A stretch of 64,000 nucleotides of DNA from positions 1 to 64,000 of the forward strand of contig JASJCJ010000005.1 of the NCBI GenBank assembly GCA_030066045.1. Reading direction: 5' to 3'. The position numbers were made by a program, and so were the translations under genes. Of this stretch, positions 9,111 to 18,798 are shown piece after piece; within the stretch, counting starts at the first letter, position 1; every line of letters begins with the position of its first letter. A model generated the notes under the pieces. That model was not told where the DNA came from and made no database searches. It saw only the letters and a list, made by a program, of their open reading frames with translations. This DNA is from Calothrix sp. MO_167.B12. GTDB taxonomy: Bacteria; Cyanobacteriota; Cyanobacteriia; Cyanobacteriales; Nostocaceae.

Positions 9111-9537
9111 AAAAATTCGTCACTTGTAATGCCCATATCTTGTTTACAGCGATTTTCAGGTAAATAGACCACACCGTAGGGGTTTAGCACTGCTAAACCC
9201 CTACATGAAGATGTGGTTCAAATAGATGAAAACTGCTGTAAATTTGTAGTGCCCAGAGAAGCGCGTTGCGGTGAGGTAGTGTGGTCTTGGGGAGCCATTG
9301 CAGTCTTGTGGAGCCAGTCCGGTCTTGGGGTCTCCCCAAATGGAGGAACTGGCGTGGTTTCCCACTAAGAGCAAATGGCGTGGTTTCCCCCATGAACAAC
9401 TACCGTGCCCCTTGCTCCCTTCGGGAGAGCTGAGTCGCTTTCGCGACACGCTGCGCGTTAACGTAGTTCCTCTGTAAGAGGCACGCTAACAGGAGAGCTA
9501 ACGCTAACGCGGAGCGTCTCCGTACTGAGAGGATATT
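9111..9537. repeat. Convergent intergenic region packed with repeats; 14-bp perfect palindrome at 9176-9204
   Basis: The 427 bp between the convergent HlyD and kinase genes holds a perfect inverted repeat (GTAGGGGTTTAGCA / TGCTAAACCCCTAC, 9176-9204, one-base loop) that could terminate both transcripts. It also holds a duplicated GGCGTGGTTTCCC unit (9352-9390) and a GC-rich stretch (9415-9530) of the CGCGACACGCTGCGCG type often dispersed in cyanobacterial genomes. No credible gene is present; the frames across it are repeat-derived. Confidence 0.65.
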
Positions 9538-11427
9538 TCAAGACCACAAATAAGACTTATGTATAGGCCAAGAAAGTTCGCATAGAGTACCCCTAGGAGA
9601 AAGAGGCGATCGCCTGAATTTACCTTTAAGATGTCGTGCTAAATTTCTAAATTGCTGGGTTCCCCTACCTTCCTTGTATGAAGTAGCACCCAAACCATCA
9701 TCTATGACATTGATCGTATACCAGCCTTCATTTCTAGTAAAATAAACCTCTAAACGGGTGACTCCTTTAGCATGTTTACCTACATTACATAAAGCTTCTT
9801 CTAGAAATCGACATAATCCTCGCTTTTGTGACAAATTCAAATGACAATCTTGAACTGGTTCAAAACTACGGATCTTGATCTTCAGAGTTTTAAAGCAAGG
9901 AAATTTTCGCTCTAAGGTATAATTATAAACTTGATAAAGAACTTCATGAATCGGGTCTTGTAAATTAATTACTAAACCATTTCCTAGATACAAACTACTA
10001 TCTTGATTTATCGGTTCCCGTTGCAAAAATTCATAAATTCCCCGCAACTCACGGTTTAACTTTTGTAAGTCACCTGATAATTCTTCCAGTAATTCATCTG
10101 CCGGTAACTCTCGTTCTCGAATTAATTTTAAGGCTTTAGCGAGGGTTTGTAATGGTCCATTATGGATAGTTTCAAAGGTGCGCTCAATTAAATCGTGGCG
10201 AATTTTAATAGTTAAACGAATAGCTTTGTCATATTCATATAAAGCTGTCATCCCCATCCCATTCACAGCCATTACTATTAGTGCTGGAGTAACTGGAATC
10301 CACCATCCCCCGACTAAGAGAATGAAATAACTAAATATAATCAAGCTACTACTAGCAACACCCACAACTAAGAGATTGATAAAAGGGGATTGGGTAAGTC
10401 TGGCAAAACTAATTCCCATAATTCCCCAACATAAAATCCATAGGTATTCCCAATTATCTCCCCAAGTTCTTAATAGTGGTCTGTTGTTCAATACTGCACT
10501 AATAATTTGCGAGCTGGTATGGGCTTGAATTTCCACCCCATATACTCGTCCTGCTGATAGTTGGCTGGATGTAACCGCAGAAGTAGTGATAAAATCTTTA
10601 ATACTAGGAGCGGTCATGCCAATAATCACAATGCGATCGCGAATCCATTCAGCTTTAAAGTTTCCAGTTTGCACATCCTCTAAAGAAATGGTGCGGAAGG
10701 GTTTTTGACCACTGCGAAAATTTAGTAGTACTTGTACACCACCCGCATCAGTCGCCACATATCCACCAGAGTTGGACAAAAATCTGGGAAGTTCTCTCCT
10801 CCCAAACCTCATGGCTGCGGGATCGCGAATCCCATTTTCTAGACTTATACGTTCTTTTGCTAAATAATTCTCTGCTAGACGTAAGGACATGGCGAAGTGA
10901 TAGTCTTTACCAGATGGCGTTCCCAATAAACTACGTCTTAATTTGCCATCAATATCCGTAATTTGATCGGCAAAGCCAATTTGTTCTGGGGGTAATGCTG
11001 GAGGAGAGTCGATTTTATCTGGTAATACTTTGTTAATTGCAATTAAATTTTTGCTTTTTTGAAAAACATCAATTAGCTCCTTATTACCAGGCTCCACGGG
11101 TAAATTTCTAAAAATATCAAGACCAATAACCCTAGGATTATATTTTTGCAATCTTGATATTAACTTGGCAATCTCTAGATCAGGAATAGGATAACTACCA
11201 ACATTACTAATATCCTTTTCATTAATCCCTACTATCAAAATTCTTCTATCTATCGGCTCTTCTGGGCGCAATAACAAAAAGGTATCAAAAGCTAATAATT
11301 CTAAAGATTGTATGGCACCAGTAAAACGGGCAAGAATAATCACTAGAATCACAACCAGACCTGGTAAGGCACCTACACGCCAAATACTTAGTTCTGCTTT
11401 CAGTTTTTGCCAAAATTCTGATTGCAT
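9538..11427 (-). CDS. CHASE2-domain sensor histidine kinase (NarL-partner type)
   Basis: The 629-aa protein has an N-terminal helix (about 20-38), an extracytoplasmic CHASE2 domain (about 40-325), three closing helices (about 327-395) and a cytoplasmic kinase core. H422 in the IHNGPLQ context is the likely phospho-acceptor. The ATPase domain shows the N-box E544/N548 (EEALCNVGKHA), the G1 motif DDGLG (576-580) and a late glycine-rich segment. CHASE2 kinases sense unknown extracellular signals. The gene lies just downstream of a NarL-like regulator on the same strand, its likely partner. Its position beside two peptide exporters suggests that it controls their expression. Confidence 0.88.
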   Translation of the reverse strand: MQSEFWQKLKAELSIWRVGALPGLVVILVIILARFTGAIQSLELLAFDTFLLLRPEEPIDRRILIVGINEKDISNVGSYPIPDLEIAKLISRLQKYNPRVIGLDIFRNLPVEPGNKELIDVFQKSKNLIAINKVLPDKIDSPPALPPEQIGFADQITDIDGKLRRSLLGTPSGKDYHFAMSLRLAENYLAKERISLENGIRDPAAMRFGRRELPRFLSNSGGYVATDAGGVQVLLNFRSGQKPFRTISLEDVQTGNFKAEWIRDRIVIIGMTAPSIKDFITTSAVTSSQLSAGRVYGVEIQAHTSSQIISAVLNNRPLLRTWGDNWEYLWILCWGIMGISFARLTQSPFINLLVVGVASSSLIIFSYFILLVGGWWIPVTPALIVMAVNGMGMTALYEYDKAIRLTIKIRHDLIERTFETIHNGPLQTLAKALKLIRERELPADELLEELSGDLQKLNRELRGIYEFLQREPINQDSSLYLGNGLVINLQDPIHEVLYQVYNYTLERKFPCFKTLKIKIRSFEPVQDCHLNLSQKRGLCRFLEEALCNVGKHAKGVTRLEVYFTRNEGWYTINVIDDGLGATSYKEGRGTQQFRNLARHLKGKFRRSPLSPRGTLCELSWPIHKSYLWS

Positions 11428-11627
11428 AGGCTTTGCCTAAACTATAAAAAATAGAGGTAGTAATTATTGATTTCAGAGATAGGGGAAAACCTTTAACCTT
11501 TTTCCTTAGCCAAATTTGAGAATGAAAATACCAGTAAAATCACTGAAATAATAATTATTTTGATAACTCAATTATAAGGTATATTGCGGAGCAAACCCCT
11601 GATAGATAATGCAGATTTTGACAAAAC

Positions 11628-12308
11628 TTAGTCAATTAATCCTTCTTCCCTGGCTTGCATTTCCGTTTGAATGCGGATGTTTTTACCCTCTTCTGGATAC
11701 ACATGTAAAGCATCTTGTAACTTGCTCCAATAATGACGCACCATGCGCTCGGATACACACATTTGTAATGCTATTGCTTTATCTTGTAATCCTTCGTCAA
11801 AAGCTAATGTCAGCACCCTCAGCCATTCTGGTTTTACCTCTAATCCAGAATAAATTCCTTTAATATCTTTAGTATGAGTCAATCCTTGCAACGACCAATC
11901 GACTCTGGTTAACATCTCTTGACTAGTTAGGCTTTTATCTGCAACCGTAAAGCCTCCCTTGTGAGCATCAATATCTGGTCTAACCCTGACTAATGTTCTA
12001 ACATGAGCAGTCTGGACAACTATATTCAATTCGGGATATTCGTTCATAATTGTCCTCAGCAGTTGAATCCCCGTCTCAGGTCTAGCTATCATACCAATCC
12101 TTTGAGGAATGGAGAGATCCATAACCACCAAATCTGGCTGGGAAATCTTAATTGCCTCAAGGGCATTTTCCGCATTTAGAGCCTTAACAAATTCTGCATC
12201 TGCATATGTATGCTGAAGAACATCAACGGTTCCACTAAGTACTGATTCATGATCGTCAACTACCAGAATTTTTAATAATGCTTTTGCTAATAGAGCTTGC
12301 TTCATCAT
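11628..12308 (-). CDS. Two-component response regulator, receiver plus LuxR/NarL-type HTH
   Basis: The 226-aa protein has a receiver domain (about 12-150) with acidic pair D18/D19, phospho-acceptor D64 (VVMDLSIP) and a Lys in VADKSL. A C-terminal helix-turn-helix (about 165-210; LQDKAIALQMCVSERMVRHY) is of the NarL/FixJ type. It is the probable partner of the CHASE2 kinase that follows 200 bp downstream, and a candidate transcriptional activator of the peptide/exporter genes. The receiver is longer than usual in the alpha3-beta4 region. A 641-bp upstream region separates it from the kinase-like gene. Confidence 0.88.
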   Translation of the reverse strand: MMKQALLAKALLKILVVDDHESVLSGTVDVLQHTYADAEFVKALNAENALEAIKISQPDLVVMDLSIPQRIGMIARPETGIQLLRTIMNEYPELNIVVQTAHVRTLVRVRPDIDAHKGGFTVADKSLTSQEMLTRVDWSLQGLTHTKDIKGIYSGLEVKPEWLRVLTLAFDEGLQDKAIALQMCVSERMVRHYWSKLQDALHVYPEEGKNIRIQTEMQAREEGLID

Positions 12309-12949
12309 CTGCTCCCCCGAAATTGAGCAACTATAAATACCGATTCAGATGCAGTAAAATAAGCTTCAATTTACTTCCCCTGATGTTTAATAAAATGGGA
12401 ATTTATACATTTATACACACAGTATTTGTAGTCATTATCTTTTTACTCTTAACTGAGTCTATAATTATTTGTCTGGGCAGATACTTCCTATTCTTAAAGA
12501 TAAGTTAAAGATAACTTAAAGCTAGTGTAAAAATCAGTTAAAGGTAAATACTATCAGTAGAAAAATAGGGAAAGCACATTTCAACTAGCATTGAACATCA
12601 ATGGTGCTAGCTGTTATTAAGTGATATCTAAGTGATATCTGACCGCAACCCGCTCTGCCTGCGTCTACCCTATTACACGAATACTGAATAACCCAAAAGT
12701 GGTGAAGGCTGAAACACTGATTTTTACGTCTGTTTCTGACAGTTTGTGATCTACTGCGTATATTCCCTATTATACTATTACAGATATTAATTATGAAGTT
12801 CCGGAAAAGTACTATCGTTAAATAACTTCACAACTGCTCACTTAACTACTAATAGCTAGTTATGTGGTTTTTACATAAATATTAAGTTTTACATAAAAAA
12901 TAATTAGTCTTAATAAACACGCAATAATTATTCATGATTATCACAGTAT
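12309..12949. other. Intergenic region (641 bp) upstream of the response regulator
   Basis: AT-rich, with direct repeats of AAGTGATATCT (about 12619-12641) and several TTAA-rich tracts. It probably holds the promoter of the regulator and the end of the kinase-like gene transcript. No convincing ORF was found. Confidence 0.45.
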
Positions 12950-13684
12950 TTACCAAGAAAATAAATAGGACATAGATTGTTGTTTCATTTGAAAAATACA
13001 TTTACCAGATGTTAAGAATTTAAAGCTTTTGCTGAGGTATGATACTTCTGTTAAACGGGAATGACATACCAGTAGAGGTACATTTGAATAGTAGAAACGT
13101 ACTATAAGCATACCGATATTTTGCTTTAGTTTTAAGCGTATGTAGATTGATGTAGGCTCTGAAGGTTGGGACATGGTGATTCTGAGTAACTCATCTAGAG
13201 CAGTTAAAATAACTAGGCTGCAATCGGCTGCTTCTACGCGCCAATTTGTTGGTAAGAGAATGTCAAATTCTAGGTTTGGATAGGACTCCAACCACTTTTC
13301 TAGCAAAAACTCAATTGCCAATGGTAAATGATCTGGAAGGCATTCTGGAAATAAGCGATCGCTTAATTTTGCTAAAGACTGATGCCAATTATTAATTGTG
13401 ACGAAATATTCCTGTGGTATATCCGCATGATCTCTCGATAGTATTTCTAGATATCGGCGAATAGTGAAAGATTCCTGCAATAAGCTATCCCGGATTATCT
13501 CAGCCTCCTGGAATTGTCGCATGGACTGCCTAGAGTACCACCACTGCAATGCTTTTTGGGTTCTGTAATAATATCGGAAATAGCAAATGGTGATGGTAAC
13601 GTAAAATAGAAACACTAAAATGTAAGCATACAAATAGTAAGGCACAGGAAATATTGCTCGAATGGTTTTATGGGGGAATAGCAA
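12950..13684 (-). CDS. Membrane protein with degenerate histidine-kinase-like core
   Basis: The 244-aa protein starts with one or two transmembrane helices (about 15-38). A helical segment (about 58-105) resembles the dimerisation region of NarX-type kinases but lacks a clear phospho-His motif. A C-terminal region has LTALDELLRITM where an ATPase N-box would have E plus N, yet the Asn is missing and no DxGxG box follows. It therefore looks like a truncated pseudokinase. It lies between the HlyD gene and the response regulator on the same strand, so it may tune that two-component pair. The assignment rests on weak motif resemblance and context. Confidence 0.55.
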   Translation of the reverse strand: MLFPHKTIRAIFPVPYYLYAYILVFLFYVTITICYFRYYYRTQKALQWWYSRQSMRQFQEAEIIRDSLLQESFTIRRYLEILSRDHADIPQEYFVTINNWHQSLAKLSDRLFPECLPDHLPLAIEFLLEKWLESYPNLEFDILLPTNWRVEAADCSLVILTALDELLRITMSQPSEPTSIYIRLKLKQNIGMLIVRFYYSNVPLLVCHSRLTEVSYLSKSFKFLTSGKCIFQMKQQSMSYLFSW

Positions 13685-13727
13685 ATTAGAAATATGGCAT
13701 AATTAGACTATGACCTAACTGAAAAAT

Positions 13728-13798
13728 AGTTGATATTTGATAGTTGATAGTTGATAGTGGGATTTTTCCAAAATCCAAAATCCAAAATCCAAAATTGA
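13728..13798. repeat. STRR repeats (TAGTTGA and AAAATCC heptamers)
   Basis: A run of TAGTTGA units (13736-13757) is followed by AAAATCC units (13769-13794). Both heptamer families recur at many other intergenic sites in this window. Confidence 0.85.
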
Positions 13799-13869
13799 GT
13801 AACAACATAAACTCGTACTCACAGTATTAGTACTGTATGTAGCTATTTTTGAGTAGATGCAATAATTAT

Positions 13870-15261
13870 TTATAAATCAGTAATTAACCTGGCCTTTCTG
13901 AGCATATATTGTAAGGCTGTTTCTTGCTTAGAAATGATATCAGCAGTGGCATTCATTCCCGTTTGAATGGTACAGGTTTTTTGGGAATTGCCAAAAGAAA
14001 GACCTTTAGGTTTAATCGTAGCTTCAAAATAGCGATTGCTAGCAGTCCTAGTACCATTACTATCAGCAGAAATAGTATCAGGGGAAATGCTAGTAACTAC
14101 AGCATTGAGAGTGCCATAGTCAGGATAGGGACATGCATTCAGACGCAATAGTACAGTTTGATTTACCTCCACATTTTTAATATCTGCTGTGGAAATCATT
14201 GCCTTGAGAACTAGAGGTGCATTATGGGGTACAATTTCTGCGATCGCTTGAGTTGGATTAACCACTTGACCAGGGTTACGTAAATTTAATTTGAGGATAG
14301 TACCATCACTGGTAGCACGAATTACCGTACTTTGCAGTTGAGTATCTAATTGTTGTATTTCTTTTTGATATTGATGGAATTGGGTTTGGAGTTCTACCTG
14401 GCGTTGCAGTAAAGCTTCCTTCTCCTTAATTAAGGTAGCAATTGTTGCTTCACCCCTAGCTTTTTCTTGGGCAATTCGTTGTTTCGCGATCGCGATTGGT
14501 GCCATACTAGGATTCATCGCCGCTTGTGCAGTTTCCAGCTTAGCTTGAGCGACATCAATGGCTTTTCGTTCGGCTTTTAGTCTTAATTTTGACTGCTCAA
14601 CAATCAGTTTTTTCTGCTCGAAATCGCGGCGGCTAACAGCACCAGCTGCAGATAAATGTTGATAGCGATCGCTATCTATTTTAGCAAATTCCAAATCTGA
14701 TTCAGCCTTTTGTAAATTCAGTTTAGCTTGTTGTAAACTTGCCAAAGCCGCACTGGATTCACTACTAGTAGTAACTAGCTGCAGTTGATAATCCCGTTGT
14801 TGGCGTTGTAAATCTGCTTGAGCAGAAGCAATAGTTCTTTGTATAACCCTTCTGTTGGCCATAATTTGCACATCCAAACTGCGAGTTTGGGCAGCCAATT
14901 GAATCAGTTGTAACTTACCTTGGTCGAGAGTACCTTGTAATTGACTTTTTTTAATTTGTAGTGGCTCATCATCCAGGTATGCGATGGCATCGCCATACTT
15001 CACCACTTGATTTTCTTTAACTAAAATTCTTTTTATAGTACCATCTCGTTCCGGTTGTACTAAACGAATATCTCCCGTAGGACGTACCAACGCCGGAGCT
15101 TTTACCGTCACATTATATTTAACCCAAGAAGCCAGGGCAATTCCAGAACTAACCGTCCCCACCAAAAATATTCCCGCCAAGGAAGTCCAAGGACTCACAG
15201 GTGGTAGAAAATCTTCACTTTGAACAGCAGGAACCAGTTTTTGACCATGTGTATAGAGCAT
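13870..15261 (-). CDS. HlyD-family membrane fusion protein of the PCAT exporter
   Basis: From the ATG at 15261 the protein has 463 residues, with one transmembrane helix (about 27-47), a lipoyl half-motif (ERDGTIKRILVKENQVV), a long Gln/Ala-rich coiled-coil hairpin (about 100-310), the returning half-motif and a beta-barrel end. The start is chosen because AGGTGAT sits a few bases upstream of this ATG; an in-frame GTG at 15270 would fall inside that ribosome site. It follows the protease-competent PCAT gene on the same strand and should form the periplasmic arm of that exporter. It differs clearly in length and sequence from the HlyD at 7569. Confidence 0.9.
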   Translation of the reverse strand: MLYTHGQKLVPAVQSEDFLPPVSPWTSLAGIFLVGTVSSGIALASWVKYNVTVKAPALVRPTGDIRLVQPERDGTIKRILVKENQVVKYGDAIAYLDDEPLQIKKSQLQGTLDQGKLQLIQLAAQTRSLDVQIMANRRVIQRTIASAQADLQRQQRDYQLQLVTTSSESSAALASLQQAKLNLQKAESDLEFAKIDSDRYQHLSAAGAVSRRDFEQKKLIVEQSKLRLKAERKAIDVAQAKLETAQAAMNPSMAPIAIAKQRIAQEKARGEATIATLIKEKEALLQRQVELQTQFHQYQKEIQQLDTQLQSTVIRATSDGTILKLNLRNPGQVVNPTQAIAEIVPHNAPLVLKAMISTADIKNVEVNQTVLLRLNACPYPDYGTLNAVVTSISPDTISADSNGTRTASNRYFEATIKPKGLSFGNSQKTCTIQTGMNATADIISKQETALQYMLRKARLITDL

Positions 15262-15907
15262 AATTATCACCTACCGGAATATGTTGAAGGGAAGAATTAG
15301 GTTTACCTAGGAGTAGGGAATGAAAGTTTTTCGTCAAATCATATAGTCTTACTTTTTACGGGATCTGGAAAATCTCTCTCGCTCATCTCTCTCCTAAAAG
15401 GAGAGAGACTTTGATTTTCCCACCTTCCCGTGTCGGGAAGGGGACTGAGGGGTTGGTTTTTCGTTAACTTTTCCACATAACGTGAAAAGTCAGCTGTGCC
15501 TGGAGCGGTTTTTTCCTCTAGCCATCAAAATTAAATTGGTGAAGCACTACTACTCCGCCACATTAGTTATGAGGGGTAGAGGGATGAACCGCAAAGGCGC
15601 AAAGAGCGCGAAGGAAAAGAGGAAGAGGATAAATCTAGAAGTTTGTGTACCCTGCAAAATTAATGTGGTCAAGTACTACTATTCCGCTACATTAGTTATG
15701 AGGGGTAAAACAATTGTAGTGGGAGCGTCTCGCTCCCTGCTGTAGCGGGCTTTCCGGCCCGCACTACAGCAGCCCTTCAAAATTAATGGGACAGACTACT
15801 ACTCATCTCCAAATTAAAAATCGACCCTTGTGAGGGACTTACACCCCCCTTGATAGGGGATCAAGATACTTTCCCAACATCCTCTTACCATTTCCCCCGA
15901 CTTTAAA
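15262..15907. repeat. Repeat-rich intergenic region between HlyD and PCAT genes
   Basis: The 646 bp contain a perfect 10-bp hairpin (TCTCTCTCCT / AGGAGAGAGA, 15386-15408), a CCTTCCCG/CGGGAAGG hairpin (15422-15441) and an imperfect 51-bp direct repeat (15530-15580 and 15659-15709, sharing ACATTAGTTATGAGGGGTA). A compound palindrome follows (15716-15775) with GGGAGCG/CGCTCCC and GCGGGC/GCCCGC arms. An open frame at 15482-15745 is merely this repeat translated. The gap may decouple the exporter genes transcriptionally. Confidence 0.65.
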
Positions 15908-18058
15908 TCATGGATTCAAAAAATCTACATGATCCCCTGGTAAAGAGCGCAACTCTTCTAAAGAGCCTTGTAATTTCAACTTCCCCTTATCTAGTAATAC
16001 AATCCAATCAGCTCGGTTCACTACTCTGGGACGGTGAGTAATTAAAATAGTAGTTTTGCCTTTGCGATGTTGAAATAATCTATCTAATACTTCTGTCTCG
16101 CTCACAGGATCTAACCCACCAGTAGACTCATCTAAAATTAGGATTGGTGGATCTGTCACAATTGCTCTGGCTATTGCCAACCTCTGCCTTTGTCCACCAG
16201 AAATATTTGCTCCAAACTCCCCTAAAATAGTTTGATATTTATCAGGAAGCTTACTAATAAATTCATCAGCACCAGTAATTTTACAAGCCTCTACAATCTG
16301 CTCAAAGGAGACATATGGCGCTCCTAAATGAAAGTTTTCAATAATTGAACGGCTCCAGAAATGAGCATCCTGAGGTACGAGAACTACCTTCTGACGCAGA
16401 CAATCAAGGGCAAGGTCTTGTAAATTATAAATACCAACTCGGATATTACCAGAATGGATGGGATGTAAACCCGCAATTATTTTTGCTAAAGAACTTTTAC
16501 CACAACCAGATTTACCAATTAATGCAATAACTTTTCCTCCGGGAATAGTTAGAGAAAAGTCTTCTAGTAAATCAACCCTTCCTGCATAGTGGAAGTTTAT
16601 TTTAGTGCAAATAATATCAGCATCGCCGGGAATTTGAGCAAAGGGCTTTTTACCATCCCCCTCATTTTCTGGGGTCGCATCTATTACCTCTGATAGTCGT
16701 TGAGTAGCAGTTTTTGCCCTAGTAAATTCATCCACAAAACTGATGAGACTAGCAATAAATGCCAGGAAGTTACCATTCATGGCGTTAAATGCTAGTAATT
16801 TACCAATACTCAGGTTCTCTGCTGGATTAATAACTAAATTACCCCCAACCCAGAGCAAAGTTACCCCACCAATGGCTGCTACAAACCCCGAAAAACTATG
16901 GTTGATAATACCAATTTGCATAGTACGTAAAGTCAGAGTTCCCAGACGACTGAATTTACTTTGGAACTCATCCCAAAATTGCGGTGCTGCGGTGGTAGTT
17001 TTCAGAGTTAACGCACCTTTGAAAGTTTCTACTAGCACCCCATGAGTTTCTGCCTCCTTCACCAACAATTCCCGAGTTTTTCGTTGTAAAGACGGTTGAA
17101 AAATAATTGTAGTGATGCTCATTACCACAGCTACAACTACAGCTACCATAGTCAGCTTCCAACTATAGAAAGCCATCACCCCAAAGGAAATTGAGGCAAT
17201 AAACAATTGGCTAGGTAAACTAACTACAACTTGAGCCACCAATTGATTAATCTGGGAAATATCTTGGAGACGACTGACAATTTCTCCACTGCGTCGGGCT
17301 TCGTAGTAAGAAAGGGGTAAGCGCAGGATTTGTCGTCCAAACTCCATCACAAATCCTAATTGTAGCCGTTGGGCAAAGTGAGCAATTAAGTTTGACTGCA
17401 CCCAACCAAGGCTACTGGAGATAAAATTCATTACCACCACAGAAATTGCTACGGTAGTTAGTAGCTTAGTATCCCCCCGTACTAACACATCATCGGTAAG
17501 GATTTGCAGCAAAAACGGAGAAGCTAAGGATAGCATCCCCAATATTAGGTTTAGAGGTAAGGCTTGGGCGAGAATTGTCCGAAACAGCCATACCCGGCGA
17601 AAAAAACGCCAAAAACCACCAACCTCATCGTTCTCTTGAGCGAAAAAGCGAATGGGATCTGGCTCCAGCAACAACATTAAATAATCCGTCCATCCCTCAA
17701 CAACCTCTTGTTGAGATAGATAGCGGATACCTACACCGGGATCAGCAATTACATATTTTCTGCCTCTTTTCCCATATAAAGTTACCCAGTGATGTCCCTG
17801 CCAGTGGATAATTGCTGGTAAGGGTGCTTCTTGCATCCGGTTGAGCAGTTCTGGGGAAGTTCTCACGGGACGAGCATTGAAACCTAGGGTTTCTGCACCT
17901 CTTTTTAATCCAAGTAAAGTAGTGCCTAACTGTCCAGTGCCTACTGCTTCCCGGATATGATTGAGGGTGAAGGTACGGCCATAATGTCTAGAGATTGTCG
18001 CAATACAAGCCGCGCCGCAATCTTCTTCACTATGTTGTTGTACAAACTGGTATTTCAT
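15908..18058 (-). CDS. Peptidase-containing ABC transporter (PCAT), double-glycine leader processing and export
   Basis: The 716-aa protein starts with an intact C39 protease: catalytic C14 in EEDCGAAC, H90 in GHHWVTLYG and D106 in IADPG. A six-helix ABC membrane domain (about 150-440) and a nucleotide-binding domain follow, with Walker A IGKSGCGKSS, signature ISGGQRQR and Walker B ILILDESTGGLD. PCATs cleave leader peptides after a Gly-Gly pair and export the core peptide. The gene is 67 bp downstream of a GG-leader precursor, with three more precursors beyond, all on the same strand; these are the obvious substrates. The HlyD gene at 13870 is its likely partner. Confidence 0.93.
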   Translation of the reverse strand: MKYQFVQQHSEEDCGAACIATISRHYGRTFTLNHIREAVGTGQLGTTLLGLKRGAETLGFNARPVRTSPELLNRMQEAPLPAIIHWQGHHWVTLYGKRGRKYVIADPGVGIRYLSQQEVVEGWTDYLMLLLEPDPIRFFAQENDEVGGFWRFFRRVWLFRTILAQALPLNLILGMLSLASPFLLQILTDDVLVRGDTKLLTTVAISVVVMNFISSSLGWVQSNLIAHFAQRLQLGFVMEFGRQILRLPLSYYEARRSGEIVSRLQDISQINQLVAQVVVSLPSQLFIASISFGVMAFYSWKLTMVAVVVAVVMSITTIIFQPSLQRKTRELLVKEAETHGVLVETFKGALTLKTTTAAPQFWDEFQSKFSRLGTLTLRTMQIGIINHSFSGFVAAIGGVTLLWVGGNLVINPAENLSIGKLLAFNAMNGNFLAFIASLISFVDEFTRAKTATQRLSEVIDATPENEGDGKKPFAQIPGDADIICTKINFHYAGRVDLLEDFSLTIPGGKVIALIGKSGCGKSSLAKIIAGLHPIHSGNIRVGIYNLQDLALDCLRQKVVLVPQDAHFWSRSIIENFHLGAPYVSFEQIVEACKITGADEFISKLPDKYQTILGEFGANISGGQRQRLAIARAIVTDPPILILDESTGGLDPVSETEVLDRLFQHRKGKTTILITHRPRVVNRADWIVLLDKGKLKLQGSLEELRSLPGDHVDFLNP

Positions 18059-18125
18059 GGCACACTACCCAAAACAATGAGAACCAGGAATTTTAAGTTT
18101 TGACCCACTAAGAAACGAGTAAAAC

Positions 18126-18440
18126 CTACCTAGATAAAAAATACAAAAACATTCGACGTAATAATTGCAAAGCAGGGACTTTGGGTCCAGGACTGCTGTA
18201 ATAATTACCAAGATTGAAGACGATTCCTGTGGTTTTTTGCGAGAGACTATACAGAGATGTTTGACTGGAAGAAATGTTAATATCTCCTCTAGAAGCACTA
18301 GTTTGACTATTCGCAAAACTTAATATCTCTGTTTCTTGTTGGAATAATGACACCGATAATCCCCCAGCCGCAGCCTCCTGTTCGTATTCAGACACTTCTG
18401 TGAATAATTCAGGATTTTTTGATTTGATTTGGTAAGACAT
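18126..18440 (-). CDS. Double-glycine leader precursor peptide, 104 aa
   Basis: The protein begins with a bacteriocin-type leader (PELFTEVSEYEQEAAAGG); predicted cleavage after G27 would release a 77-residue core. The core is Ser/Gln/Thr-rich, has no Cys, and ends in a basic hydrophobic tail (LRRMFLYFLSR). No modification enzyme is nearby, so an unmodified secreted peptide is the simplest reading. It sits directly upstream of the PCAT gene. Its core is unlike the three 77-aa paralogues further upstream, so it may be a different peptide or an immunity/partner component; this is inference. Confidence 0.75.
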   Translation of the reverse strand: MSYQIKSKNPELFTEVSEYEQEAAAGGLSVSLFQQETEILSFANSQTSASRGDINISSSQTSLYSLSQKTTGIVFNLGNYYSSPGPKVPALQLLRRMFLYFLSR

Positions 18441-18514
18441 AGTATCAACTCCCTATTCTGACTAGATAACTCCATGAATAGGTTGGAGTTTTTGGCATGG
18501 GACTGGTTAGACAT
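18441..18514 (-). pseudogene. Truncated GG-leader remnant directly upstream of the 104-aa precursor
   Basis: An ATG at 18514 begins MSNQSHAKNSNLFMELSSQN, which resembles the leader pattern LFxEfS of the neighbouring precursors, but the frame then runs out of phase into the next gene's start. The initiation contexts match (AATACTATGTCTAACCA versus GATACTATGTCTTACCA), suggesting a partial tandem duplication that lost the rest of its gene. Translation past this point would give an out-of-frame product (to 18320) with no GG site. Confidence 0.5.
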
Positions 18515-18798
18515 AGTATTACCTTTTCTTACTGGTAATATATGCACCTGATATATAGCAATGACAAATTTTTCATTTGTGAAAGTAATAAGCTATCAGC
18601 AAAAATGGGAAAACAAGTAAGGAATCATATCTTTGTAAATCCTCATTTATCATGAGCTGATAGCTTTGTACTCCGTATATAATGGGACTTGTTGATCTAT
18701 TTTTATCCATCAACTCATGCCCATAATTAGACTTAGTTATCAAGCAGAAATTCTAGATTATAATCTGCCAGATCATCAATATATTGGATACCTGATAA

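Noticed and set aside
9193-9449. Overlapping - strand frames of 68 and 82 aa
   Set aside because: They lie in a repeat-packed convergent spacer and read dispersed GC-rich repeats.
11609-11863. 84-aa + strand frame opposite the response regulator
   Set aside because: Antisense shadow of a clear receiver/HTH gene.
15482-15745. 87-aa frame between HlyD and PCAT genes
   Set aside because: It translates a duplicated 51-bp repeat twice (HYYSATLVMRG / YYYSATLVMRG) and a generic repeat; no ribosome site or family match.
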